This document shows, piece by piece, positions 25,178 to 35,033 of a stretch of 64,000 bases of DNA. The notes beneath the pieces were generated by a model. It did not search any database. It was given only the letters and a program-made list of their open reading frames with translations, and was not told the DNA's origin. The stretch comes from Adiantum capillus-veneris (Eukaryota; Streptophyta; Polypodiopsida; Polypodiales; Pteridaceae): NCBI GenBank assembly GCA_014529385.2, contig CM043969.1, positions 33,802,446 through 33,866,445 of the forward strand, in the 5' to 3' direction. A program made the position numbers and the translations under genes. Position 1 is the first letter of the stretch; each line of letters begins with the position of its first letter.

Positions 25178-25820
25178 AAACGTTGTATATGGAGTAAAGA
25201 AGCTACCTTGTGTCTAACAACACTTGTTGAAACTCATAATGTCGCTGTCCAAGAAATTGCCTCTATGTTTTTGCAATTATTTCCAAACTCTTTTAGTGTC
25301 AAACAAGTGAAGACAAAAATTTATAACATGTCCAAGTCATCGCGAATTCACCAAAGAAGGTCTACCGTTTCATCTAGTAGAACTCATCTGTATGTCAAGA
25401 CGATTGAAGATGTCCCTGCTTTCACTTGTGCTTCGTGTGGTTCTCTCTTGTTTCGCCATAGTTTGTGTAGCATGTCAAAGGTGGAATTTTTGCTTCTCAA
25501 GCAAATAAAATCAATGGTCATTGGTCAAAAGAAAGAGTTGCAAGTGTGTTATTCATGCAAGGCTGCGTTGAAGAAACAAGAAGAACCATTGTTTTTCTTG
25601 AAAAGAGAGGTTCAATTCAATAGCAAAATACCCTCCGTAGAAAAATTGAATTCAGTAGAGAGTCGTCTTGTATCCTTGTGCATACCATTCGCAAAAATTC
25701 GAGAGCTAAACTTTGAAGGTCAACTTGGTTTGCGTGGAAGCATTATGAATGTAATGGCGGACCTATCACGAGTTCAAAGGGTGTTGCCATGCTTTTCTGA
25801 TGATCAAGCTTCTATGCACC
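25178..25820 (+). pseudogene. Rep/helicase protein N-terminal region with SANT-like start
   Basis: The product begins WSKEATLCLTTLVETHNVAV and FSVKQVKTKIYNMSKS, which has the spacing of a Myb/SANT-like DNA-binding helix set. A Cys cluster follows (FTCASCGSLLFRHSLC, later VCYSCKAALKK) and then the conserved block KLNSVESRLVSLCIPFAKIR, ELNFEGQLGLRGSIMNV, VQRVLP. The last block is typical of the N-terminal domain of animal-style Helitron Rep/helicase proteins. The ORF is open to 25870, but the junction near 25805-25820 shows that the Rep core has been deleted after VQRVLP. Confidence 0.75.
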
Positions 25821-26642
25821 AGATAATGATACAATACGTTTTGTTGACACACATATCACTACTGACATGAATGTATTACATGAGTCTCTTAGAGGCGTAC
25901 AAACTCACTTTCATCGCAAAACATGCAAAAAACGCAAAAGCATGTGTCGCTTTGGTTTCCCACGTACTCCCTCTCGAGAAACATTGGTGCTATATCCACC
26001 CACATTATCCCAAACAGAGAAAGAAATACTCTTGGCCAACAAAAAATGCATTGAAGAATGATTGCTTTCTCTTGGACATGATTCAATTGTGTCATATGAT
26101 GAATGGTTGACCTCTTTGGCTATGACGGAAGAAGTATACAACCAATCCCTTTCTGTAAGCATCACAGAGCCAACACTGCTCTTGAAAAGAGATCCAAAGG
26201 ACATTTACACAAACAACTTCAACAAAGAGCTGTGTCTTCTATGGGATGCAAACATTGACGTTCAATTTATTTTCAATGGCCATGGCGCTGCTGCATATTG
26301 CACATCATATATGACTAAGAATGACTCAATTGCAAGCAAAACCATCAAGAACATACTACAAGATTGCAAGAAAACAAATGTGCCAACGTTAGATCGATTG
26401 GAAAAATTGGCAACGCTTTGATCAATACACAAGAGATGACATCACAACAAGCAACATATATTTCTCTTTCATTGCCCTTCCATAGTGCAAGTAGACAATT
26501 TGTGTTTATCAATGCAGACTTTGAAAGCCAACGCACATTGCTCTTAAAACGAAGAGCCACTTTGAACACTTTGAATCCTGATGATACAAGCATTTTTTTG
26601 ACGACCTTGTCACCAAATACACTTAGCGCTCGGATAAGCTAG
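25820..26642 (+). pseudogene. Helitron Rep domain remnants with HUH region missing
   Basis: In one frame just after the junction: DNDTIRFVDTHITTD, then ESLRGVQTHFHRKTCKK and MCRFGFPRTPS. Helitron Rep proteins have these blocks immediately after the HUH motif. Next (26062-26421) come SYDEWLTSLAMTEEVYNQSL, PTLLLKRDPKDIYTNNFN, LCLLWDANIDVQFIFNGHG and AAAYCTSYMTKND, where the two Tyr (Y-x3-Y) match the Rep catalytic tyrosines. The 26364-26642 frame goes on with IGNALINTQEMTSQQATYIS. The paired His of the HUH motif and about 200 preceding residues are absent, plus a TGA at 26058 and a frame change. Rep normally nicks and joins DNA strands. Confidence 0.85.
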
Positions 26643-26653
26643 CACACATATGC

Positions 26654-27376
26654 TTGGTTGATTACGCAAGCAACTACCAATACGTACGTGGCTCCACTCA
26701 TGAATCCAAGAAACCTCGAATCATTCGGTATGCTAACTTCAATGTAGAGAAGGACAAAGAGCAGCATTACCATGAACTTGGTTTGTTGTTCCTCCCATTT
26801 ATTGGCGATGAGAAAACCTTTGAGACAAGTGTTGAATGTTGGGAAGACAAATATGCCACAAACTTTACAATTATAGATGGGAATGGTCAAAAGTATAGTA
26901 AGTTGGAACTTGAAGCAACAAGCACTAAAACACTTTCATTGCCCTCATCCTCAAGATCTGAGCATAATGAGCCTTACAAATATGAGCTGGCCCTTGATAT
27001 TCAAACAAAGAAGCCGACCACAATATCCTTCCCAACATTTCGAAAACTAGCATTGTGCAATGAAGAACTTGAAGCAACAAGCACTAAAACACTTTCATTG
27101 CCCTCATCCTCAAGATCTGAGCATAATGAGCCTTACAAATATGAGTTGGCCCTTGATATTCAAACAAGGAAGCCGACCACAAGATCCTTCCCAACATTTC
27201 GAAAACTAGCATTGTGCAATGAAGAATACCACTCACTTATCTCCAAGTTGAACATTGAGCAACGCTCCCTTTTTGATGACATCATGACTAGGAAACGCTT
27301 GCAACCAACTCAACCAATCCATCTCTTTTTGACTGGAGATGTAGGAACAGGAAAAAATTTCACTTTGCAAGCATGA
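26654..27376 (+). pseudogene. Helitron Rep-helicase linker with 53-residue in-frame repeat
   Basis: Begins VDYASNYQYV, then PRIIRYANFNVEKDKEQHYH and ELGLLFLPFIGDEKTF, the block that follows Rep in animal-style Helitrons. A 159-bp segment (26906-27064) is tandemly repeated at 27065-27223, duplicating 53 residues starting ELEATSTKTLSLPSSSRSEH. The helicase lead-in follows (SLISKLNIEQRSLFDDIM) and the Walker A region LFLTGDVGTGKN. The usual Ser/Thr after GK is Asn here, and a TGA at 27374 ends the frame. Confidence 0.82.
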
Positions 27377-28005
27377 TCATTCAAGGCTTGATCCGCCACT
27401 ACAATAACTCTCTTGAATTAGATGTTGAACTCCGCTCAACATTGCTAATGGCATATACAGGAAAAGCAGCTTTCAACTTTGGAGGCACAACAATCCACTT
27501 AGCATTGCGCTTGCCCCTTGTATTCCAACCAAACACTTCTCTTTCTTCCGAAAGTCTTGCCGAACTCTCGCAGCTCTATAAAAACCTCAAGCTGGTTGTG
27601 TTTGACGAAACACCTTTGATTGGAAATAGACTCTTGTGCATCATAGACACAACACTACAATCAATTAAGCACAATCACGAAGAGCCGTTCAACAGGCTAG
27701 ATGTCATTTTCTGCGGTGACTTATGCCAAGCAAGCCCAGTTCGAGACCGCTGGATATTTAGTGAGCCACAAGATTCTCTGCAATTACTCTCGCCTTCGTT
27801 CTGGCACACCCATATAAAATGCTATGAGCTGACAAAAACAATGCGTCAATCAGACAATGACTTCATTGATGTACTCAACAGAGTACGAAAAGTGAAACAC
27901 ACAAACGAGGATTTGTTACTCCTGAATACCAACCATTGCAATAAGGTCTTTGACAAATTGACAACACCCCATTTGTACTTCACCAATAACTTGAAGGACT
28001 CATAA
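27373..28005 (+). pseudogene. Helitron PIF1-type helicase, motifs Ia-III
   Basis: The product carries AYTGKAAFNFGGTTIH (motif Ia), LVVFDETPLIGNRLL (Walker B, usually D-E-I-S), FCGDLCQASPVRDRWIF (motif III, usually GDxxQLPPV) and KCYELTKTMRQSDNDF. These are the superfamily 1B helicase motifs of Helitrons, which unwind the DNA strand. It lies in a different frame from the Walker A exon, so a one-base shift lies near 27370-27380. A stop at 28005 closes it just before the next helicase part. Confidence 0.88.
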
Positions 28006-28024
28006 CCACCTTGTTTTTGATAAA

Positions 28025-29320
28025 TTGCATACTCACGCATACATTATCCATGCAAAGGACAACCATCATAAAACTTGCTCAAAAAACCTTGTCGTGCCAA
28101 ACACCCCACAAAACACTGCAGGCTTAGCCTCGACCTTGGAGCTTAAATCAATAATGTTTGTTGAGATTTGTGGTGGGAATATCGATATCTCGGATGGCCT
28201 TGTGAATGGCGTAGATGGAATTCTCAAACTTGTGAAAAGAAAACCTCCATCCCCTATTGCATGGATAGAGTTTTTTGATCGCTCAACAGGCTTCAAACAA
28301 CGACATGTGCACCAACACCTTAACACGCTTTCCATTGACCCCCAATGGACACCAATTTTTCAAACAACAAAAGAATTTCAGGTTGGGAAAAATGCATTGA
28401 ACATTGTGTCTCGAACCCAATTTCCAATCCAGGCAGCCAACGTACGCACTATCCATAGATCACAAGGCTTGACAATGAGCATAGTGGCCTTTGATCCAAC
28501 ATCAACAAACTCACATGGATTAGTCTACACAGCTCTTTCTCGCATCAAAGATCCATCAAACCTCCACATTCTCAATCCAATCCAACCATCTCAAATCAAA
28601 GTCGACAAGAATGTCCTTGATGAGCTTAATCGCCTTAGCAATGAAGCCAAATGGGAATACTTCACAATATTTCCATTCGCATACAAACACACACATCATA
28701 TCATTCAATCATTGAACATCGTTTCTAGTCAAAAATATCTCTGCCATATCAAACATGATTTGAATTTTGCAAGTTCTGACATTTTGTGCCTTCAAGAAAC
28801 AAAACAAAAAAATCCTTTCAATGATCGTACACCAGAGTTTAATCATGTCCATCACCACAACAAAATAGGTGTTTCAATCTACTACAAGACTTGCATGAAG
28901 TTGCAATCTGCGAACACAGTGCTTGCTCCAGGAATAGAGATCATTCAAGTTGTCTTAGGCATCCATGAACACCTTGAATGGGAAATCATATGCGTCTACA
29001 AATCTCCAAAAATATCATCAGCCTCGTTGATGTCACAACTATGTACCTTGCTACAACAATCACATCCTGAACAAATGAGTGTTATTATGGGGGACTTTAA
29101 TGTAGACAATGACCCCACAAACAATCAATATCATTACTTGGAAAGAGAGCTCCAATCACATGGCTACACACAACAAATTCATGATGTAACGACTGTGTAC
29201 AACTCAAAACTCGATCACATTTGGATTAAAAATCCCCCTACATCATTCATAGCAGGCACACGGTTTTGCTTTTGGTCGGATCATTCATCCACTCATCTTA
29301 TGATTCCTGAATTGTTCTAA
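28025..29320 (+). CDS. Helicase C-terminal motifs fused to EEP endonuclease
   Basis: An uninterrupted 431-codon frame. Residues about 35-200 give the rest of the helicase: MFVEICGGNIDISDGLVNGV and VRTIHRSQGLTMSI, LVYTALSRIKDPSNLHIL (motifs V and VI). Residues about 235-430 form an EEP nuclease with all four signature sites: SDILCLQETKQ (metal-binding Glu), VIMGDFNVDND, SKLDHIWIK and WSDHSSTHLMI. EEP domains of this kind are known in Helentrons and in LINE elements. The frame is the C-terminal third of a larger ORF whose upstream parts are out of frame, so its ATG is probably not a native start. The nuclease sites look intact. Confidence 0.88.
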   Translation: MHTHAYIIHAKDNHHKTCSKNLVVPNTPQNTAGLASTLELKSIMFVEICGGNIDISDGLVNGVDGILKLVKRKPPSPIAWIEFFDRSTGFKQRHVHQHLNTLSIDPQWTPIFQTTKEFQVGKNALNIVSRTQFPIQAANVRTIHRSQGLTMSIVAFDPTSTNSHGLVYTALSRIKDPSNLHILNPIQPSQIKVDKNVLDELNRLSNEAKWEYFTIFPFAYKHTHHIIQSLNIVSSQKYLCHIKHDLNFASSDILCLQETKQKNPFNDRTPEFNHVHHHNKIGVSIYYKTCMKLQSANTVLAPGIEIIQVVLGIHEHLEWEIICVYKSPKISSASLMSQLCTLLQQSHPEQMSVIMGDFNVDNDPTNNQYHYLERELQSHGYTQQIHDVTTVYNSKLDHIWIKNPPTSFIAGTRFCFWSDHSSTHLMIPELF

Positions 29321-29639
29321 TCACTCCCTCCCTCCCTCCCCTCCATCCCTTCATCTCTCCCTTCCCTCATCCTCTCCAAAAAAAGAAACCATCATTCCAT
29401 ACATTATGCTTTCCTTTATCCTATCAAAATACCACTTTGATACTCTTTAATCCTTCATCGCGGTCAACATTTTGTGATGTAATCTGCAAATCACTTTCTT
29501 TATGGATCAATATGATTACCATCCTTACAGTTTTCTATTTCATTTTCATGTTCTTTATTTGTTTCCTATATAGGCAGGCCTTGTGATTTTGTCACTTGTT
29601 CAAGCACGTAAGCACTATAAATTCCTACCTTAAACAACT

Positions 29640-29865
29640 AAGGGTTACCCCTCCACTAAGCGACTGGACCAGTCGCTGTGGTGCCTCAGCACTAAAGGGC
29701 ACGGGTAGAGAGAGATGGGATCCGTGGTGGAGGTCGAAAGAGAGAATCTCGAGGCGAATTGAGGGTGGTAAAAAATAGATGCCTATCGTAAGCACGGGGA
29801 CTTGAACCCTCGCCACCGCCATGAGAGCCCAAGGCACTAACCGCTACGTCCGCGAGACGGGAAAG
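29640..29865 (-). mobile_element. tRNA-derived SINE-like element
   Basis: On the minus strand a pol III A-box-like TAGCGGTTAGTGCC (complement of 29833-29846) is followed about 25 bp later by a B-box GGTTCAAGTCC (complement of 29798-29808). The spacing and both boxes fit a tRNA-derived SINE head. The body continues toward 29640 and contains a 19-bp palindrome (29659-29677, arms AGCGACTGG). Target duplications were not found, so the limits are approximate. A tRNA gene is unlikely because no full cloverleaf was traced. Confidence 0.5.
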
Positions 29866-30061
29866 TTGACATGTGGGCAAACCATAAAATGATAAATAAA
29901 CTTGGACAGGCTCCCTGCTTGTCCAAGTTTACTTTTTCGTGTCCTAGTTTACCCTAGCCATCCTATGGCTGCGCGCATCCAGATCCCCGTGTCCTAACTT
30001 CGCTGCAGTGGATCCCATCGCTTGGGCTTTATTAAAGTGCCCGTGCCCTTTAGTGCTGAGG
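29684..30061. repeat. Inverted repeat, 22-bp arms
   Basis: The arm starting CCTCAGCACTAAAGG (29684-29705) has its exact complement at 30040-30061. Extended weaker matching includes GATGGGATCC. A second hairpin lies inside at 29897-29931 (arms TAAACTTGGACAG). The pair may mark a foldback that has taken in the SINE head. Confidence 0.75.
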
Positions 30062-30398
30062 TCTGTGGTGTGTGTGTGTGTGTGACCTTTGAAGTCAAAT
30101 CAATCACATCGAGCTTTCTTTTACGATTACCTCCCTCTGTGTGAATCTTGAAAACATGACTATATTTGAATTTTTTAGGCTACATAAGCACTATTCACAT
30201 AAAAATTGAGGTTTAATGTATTTCTAGCTAGTTGTAATTGTAAAATATCGTGAAGGCAACCAAAAGAATTCTACAAATTTTAGTACAAACTAGTAAAATG
30301 GAGGCTTCTGGCCCCTCTTACCCTCAAACCCCTTACTCTTGACAAATCTCATTAAAGCAGATCAAGAAAAGTGAAGCTCTCCTTTCAAGGACTCTCAC

Positions 30399-30400
<2 letters not shown>

Positions 30401-30447
<47 letters not shown>

Positions 30448-30542
30448 TACGTATGTGTATTGTATTCCTCGCGTGTGCCATCCTAGCAATTGCTCCACTT
30501 GTATCACCCTCGTCCCGTGCTCTCCTCATCCCAAACCTAAAT

Positions 30543-30606
<64 letters not shown>
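30401..30606. repeat. Two (CT)n microsatellites
   Basis: CT runs at 30401-30438 and 30547-30606, separated by about 110 bp of non-repetitive sequence. No gene. Confidence 0.95.
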
Positions 30607-30608
<2 letters not shown>

Positions 30609-30614
30609 CCCATG

Positions 30615-31277
30615 TTGGAATTGAAAACAACACGATATGAAGTTGAGACACATTTTTTTCCCAAACACTACCCGGGCCTGAGGCTGCGCGATTGTCCTGG
30701 CCCGTCACAAATTTTCTCTATTTTGAGGTGAAATTTCTTCTTTTCCCCTTGCCCGAACCCAGTGTTCGAGAAAAATCATTTTCTTAAACATAAAAAATTC
30801 CCATTCTTGAATTTGAGAAGAGGAAATTTTAAAAAATTATGTTATTTTCTCAAAGTTTTACAATATTTTTCTCTATTTTGGGGTGGAATTACTCTTTTCC
30901 TCTTGCTCGGGCCTAGTGTTTGAGAAAAACCATTTCCACAAACATACAAAATTCCCTTTCTTAAATTTGTGAAGAGAATTTTAAAAAATTAGGTTATATT
31001 CTCAAAATTTTACACTATTTTTCTCTATTTTGGGGCGGAATTTCTCCTTTTCCCCTTGCCCGGGCTCAGTGTTCAAGAAAAACCACTTTCCGAAACATAC
31101 AAAATTCCCTTTCTTGAATTTGTGAAGAAAAAATCTTAAAAAGTTAGGCTATTTTTCTCCTTTTCCCCTTGCCCTCAATATGCATTTTTGGAATTGAAAA
31201 CGACACGATATTAAGCTGAGACACATTTTTCTCGAACACTACCGGGGCCTGAGGCCCTACGATTGTCCTAGCCCGTA

Positions 31278-31278
<1 letters not shown>
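30615..31278. repeat. Three-copy ~155-bp tandem repeat between 95-bp direct repeats
   Basis: A unit beginning TTCTCTATTTTG recurs at 30714, 30869 and 31021 (periods 155 and 152), each with GAATTTGWGAAGA-like sequence. The block is bracketed by two copies of a ~95-bp segment (30615-30708 and 31184-31278) containing GAATTGAAAACRACACGATAT and ending near CCTGGCCCGT. A (CT)n run adjoins each outer copy. It looks satellite-like and has no coding content. Confidence 0.8.
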
Positions 31279-31351
<73 letters not shown>

Positions 31352-31374
31352 GGACCGAGCCTATCACCGGCCAA

Positions 31375-31417
<43 letters not shown>

Positions 31418-31585
31418 TTCTTCTTTTAAGGTTTCTCTCCCTGCCTCTCGACGTTCGCACACAACTGGCATAAGCCTGGACAGCTGCCATTGACTCTCTC
31501 ATTGTCTCTCTTTGTGTTCTCTCTCTCTCTCTCTCTCTCTCTCTATTTTAAAAAGCCGTTCCCTTTGTGCAAACCCATAAAATCA

Positions 31586-31632
<47 letters not shown>

Positions 31633-31635
31633 TCA

Positions 31636-31714
<79 letters not shown>

Positions 31715-31954
31715 GGCCTGAGCCTGTCTCATCGGCCATAAGTCTCTCTCGTTTGCACGCTGCTACAGGGCACACTTCCTGGAACAATGCCCGATGCCAT
31801 GCATCCTTGGACATTGATGATGATTTTAGTTTTTTTACTTTACTTGATTTTTATTTTGTAATCACACATTGTATTAGATCCACCAATATTGCATGAGTTT
31901 GGTCTCACACGTTTGATATAACATTTCATTTCATTCTCCCTCCTCTACACGTGA

Positions 31955-31990
<36 letters not shown>

Positions 31991-32137
31991 TCTGTGTGTG
32001 TGTGTGTGTGTGTGTTCTTTTAATTTTTCTCTCATCGGCTCTCGACGTTCGTACACAACTGGCATAAGCGTGGACATCCGCCATTGGATCTCTCTCATTC
32101 TCTCTCTTTGCACTTGCATCTTGAGGTTTGTCGTTCG

Positions 32138-32194
<57 letters not shown>

Positions 32195-32470
32195 TCGCAC
32201 TCAGGGCCTGAGCTTGTCACCGGCCAAAAATCTCTCTCATTCGCACATTGCTACACGACACACTTGCCTGAACAATGCCCGATGTTGTGCATCCTTGTAC
32301 ATTTATGATGATTTTAGTTTTTCGCATTACTTCATTTTTATTTTGTAATGAGACATTGTATTAGACCCACCAAGATGACATGAGTTTGGTCTCATAGGCC
32401 CTTGGCCCTTTGAACAAGTTTAATATAACATTTCATTTCATTCTCCCTTCTCTACAAGTGAGTGCTCTCT
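31279..32470. repeat. Microsatellite-laced ~490-bp tandem duplication
   Basis: CT runs (31279-31349, 31959-31987, 32140-32191), GT runs (31377-31414, 31992-32014) and a long CA run (31601-31713) alternate with unique pieces. The unique piece from 31715 (GGCCTGAGCCTGTC...) is repeated from 32205, about 490 bp on, as is the piece with CTCGACGTTCG and ACAACTGGCATAAG (near 31447 and 32040). Repeat content explains all long open frames here. Confidence 0.85.
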
Positions 32471-32499
32471 CTCTCTCTCTCTTCCACGGGCGATAAGGT

Positions 32500-32893
32500 G
32501 GGTGGGTGCTCCTCATCACTATATCACACTGGTTGATAGGCTTCACGTGCAAGAGGCACGCAAGCTTTCTCTCTTTCTCTCTCAGAGGGCACTCGTTGTG
32601 TTGTCGGATTGCAGGTGCCACTGATCGAGAGAATGTGCTTCTGCCATGTGTCAGGAGGGGTGGGGGGGCGGGGGGGGGTAATCCCTTTTCCTTTTATTAT
32701 AGTATAGATATATCATGTTGGTTGACATGCCCCACATGCGAGAGGCACACAATATTTCTCTCTTTCTCGCTTTGAGTGCACTCGCTGTGATGCCGGATTG
32801 TAGACGCCACTGACCGAGAGAATGTACGCTTCTGCCATGTGTCCGGGGGAGGGGGGTGATGGAATCCCTCCCCCTTTTATTATAGTATAGATA
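32500..32893. repeat. 183-bp tandem pair ending TTATTATAGTATAGAT
   Basis: Two units end in the same sequence at 32692 and 32875 (period 183) and share CATGTGTC and CACTCG blocks with about 80% similarity by eye. It is a G-rich, CT-rich non-coding repeat. Confidence 0.8.
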
Positions 32894-33777
32894 CCAACAA
32901 ATTCTTTAACACTAGTCTGGTAACCTAACTAGACATAAAAGTGTCCTTTCATGGTTTTGGAAAAAAAATCCAAAACCATAGTGGATCCACTCATTTTGAA
33001 AAATCCTTTCACGAGCTTATAGTTCAAGGACTACTGCATATGCCAAAAATGAAATTTCTCATCTCTTGGTCACAATAAGACTCCAAAGTTGACGAACCAC
33101 TGCATTTTGCCCATAACATCCATTTCTTATGGTTGATTGTATACAAATAAGAGTGGGGATTTTTGTAGGTAATGAGATAAAATGCCTTGTTAACTTCAAT
33201 GGATTGTTGATCAAAACATATGGTCGATTTTGTCTTTTTTTTTTTTGGGAACAAAAAAGAGGTACAAAACATTTGCATTTTTGCCATTCTATGGACCTAT
33301 AGTCAAAATTTCTATAGTCACGCTCAGTACAGATACTATATACATGTTTTCTTAGTTCCTTTTAGGCCTTTGGATTCAAAAGGAGCCATGGATCGTGTCA
33401 AAACAATAATGGATCTCTTACTAAGTGGAGCCTTGGGGACATTGATGAAGTGCTAAATACAGCAAACATGACAAAATTGGCTTTAGCATTATGATCTCTA
33501 GAATCCCATAGAAACTACTTAATATCTAGCCAAATTTGTAGTTTATGATTAGATATGGTTACTACCTACAAAATACACACAATTGGCCTAAGAAACTAGC
33601 AATATTGAGAAAGCTATACTCGCTACACTAAAATGTCTCGTATTCTTCAGTAATAAAAAAATTCAACCATCATCATACACTATGATATATAGCATATTAG
33701 GTTCCCCAAAACTCAAAGAAGATTATCTTTATGTTATACATGCCACTTACATAATCAAAATTGCATTTGGATATCAA
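32894..33777. other. No recognisable gene
   Basis: AT-rich sequence, no known domain. Precedes the GAAAG target site of the copia element. Confidence 0.5.
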
Positions 33778-33782
33778 GAAAG

Positions 33783-33970
33783 TGAAGGGGATCGGGGAGC
33801 ACCACAGACGGAGAGTGAGAGAGAGAGAAGGAGAGACACACACGATGTGGGTGGGGAGACTCAAAGAGTGAGCAGCCCCCTATACACTTATGCTATGTAT
33901 AAGGTATACAAGTCAGTGGGCGCCCAGACTCTGGGCGGCCGGGCAAGGCACAGGCGCCTATACCCCAACA
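33783..33970 (-). repeat. 3' LTR of copia element
   Basis: 188 bp, TG...CA ends (minus strand TGTTGGGG to CCCTTCA). Contains a GA-rich tract and CTATGTATAAGG, a possible TATA-type core. Only 3 of 188 bases differ from its partner. Confidence 0.92.
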
Positions 33971-33985
33971 ACCTCCCACTTAAAG
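33971..33985 (-). promoter_or_regulatory. Copia polypurine tract
   Basis: The minus strand reads TTTAAGTGGGAGGT directly before the 3' LTR, the expected PPT. Confidence 0.75.
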
Positions 33986-34049
33986 GCCACTGTGCCTTTA
34001 AGCAAGAGAACCTAGTCTAAAGACTACAAAAGGTGAGAGAAAACTGCTC

Positions 34050-34330
34050 TCAACCGATGCCCACTGCCTGGCTGTGATCGTGTGCATCCGGCTGTCCTGC
34101 TCCCGTGTAAGTCCATACACCACCAGACGTACCACACACGTATTGCAAGTATGTACGCAATACCTGCATATCTCCCTCGTGCACTATGCCATCATCAGTC
34201 AACAAACGACTGACAACCCCAACTGCAAATGCTCCCACTGCACTTGCGATATCCGGTCTCAAGATCAACATCTCATACATGAGACCACCGAATGCCGATG
34301 CAATGCTAACGGGCCCTGCTAGCTCTACGG
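34050..34330 (-). pseudogene. Copia RNase H remnant
   Basis: The product includes FGGLMYEMLILRPDIASAVG, AVGVVSRLLTDDGIVHEGDM and VLRTYLQYVCGTSGGV. These correspond to the copia block normally reading GSLMYAM..RPDIA..VG, SR..NPG..H, and LRYL.GT. The preceding part of the 34050-34655 frame is an unrelated-looking acidic Ser/Cys-rich segment. The RT itself is missing upstream. Confidence 0.75.
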
Positions 34331-35030
34331 AGCATGCATCAACATATATATCCCTAGCAATAGGCATCTCTGACTGACAAGGCGTGTCAGCCACATGCAT
34401 CTCCTGACTGTCCGCAAAAGACGCATCAACCTGTCGTGCAACCTCAGGGCACACCAGCTGCTCTAGGTGTCTGTTGGAAGACATATCCTGCACAACTATA
34501 TCCCCATGCTCACTGTCGATCATAGAAAGGAATGACTGCATAATCGCTGACATCTCAGCCTCCTCTGCAATCATCCACTGCAAACATGACCACTCAATCT
34601 GCTGTGACTCACTAGAGCTCTCAAGCTCTAACTCCGTATGCATAGACTCTTGCACAATGTCCTCCTGTCATGACTCACTAGAGCAAGACTGCTCTATCTG
34701 TCTATCCTGCATAGAAGTATCTCGCACAACTGACTCTCTACTTTGCTCAGTCACTAGCAAAGCATGCATGTCTGACTCTGTCACCTCTTTGTGTGACTGC
34801 TCAAGTCGTGCCCCAACTGTGTGCACAACGAGCTCACTACTCTGCACTCCATGCAAAGCACCCTGCAACCCACAAGCAAAAGAGACTCGCCTGCTCTCTC
34901 GTTGTCTACCTGGCTGCATGATCACAGAGACAACACCGTCTCTCGCATGATCCACATGCAATGGGTAACTTGTACCACTCCTGGCACCTCTCGCAATCAC
35001 TAGCGAACCCAAATGCATCACAAAATCTCA
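34331..35030 (-). pseudogene. Copia gag-pre-integrase trace and unassigned segment
   Basis: The first residues (HLGSLVIARGARSGTSYPL) match the copia gag-pre-integrase start, usually followed by H and Cys residues and the integrase core. Here it runs into a Ser/Gln/Glu-rich stretch without integrase motifs, so integrase and most RT are deleted or replaced. The remaining ~600 bp (down to 34331) carry no recognised domain. Confidence 0.6.
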
Positions 35031-35033
35031 CTC

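Larger units (their letters stand above)
22956..29320 (+). mobile_element. Helentron-like rolling-circle transposon, decayed
   Basis: In order on the plus strand: RPA-like OB-fold ORFs (22.96-25.0 kb), a Rep/helicase protein N-terminal region (25.2-25.87), Rep remnants (25.87-26.64), the Rep-helicase linker (26.65-27.3), a PIF1-type helicase (27.3-28.65) and an endonuclease/exonuclease/phosphatase (EEP) domain (28.75-29.32). A Rep-helicase-EEP order defines Helentron-type elements, whereas canonical plant Helitrons lack the EEP domain. Frameshifts, a stop or two and an internal Rep deletion make this copy non-autonomous. The two ends were not located. Confidence 0.85.

Noticed and set aside
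29780-29860. A true tRNA gene
   Set aside because: A and B boxes are present, but a complete cloverleaf with acceptor stem was not found, so a SINE head is more likely.
31567-31896. His/Thr repeat ORF
   Set aside because: It is a reading of (CA)n; the complementary strand is equally open.
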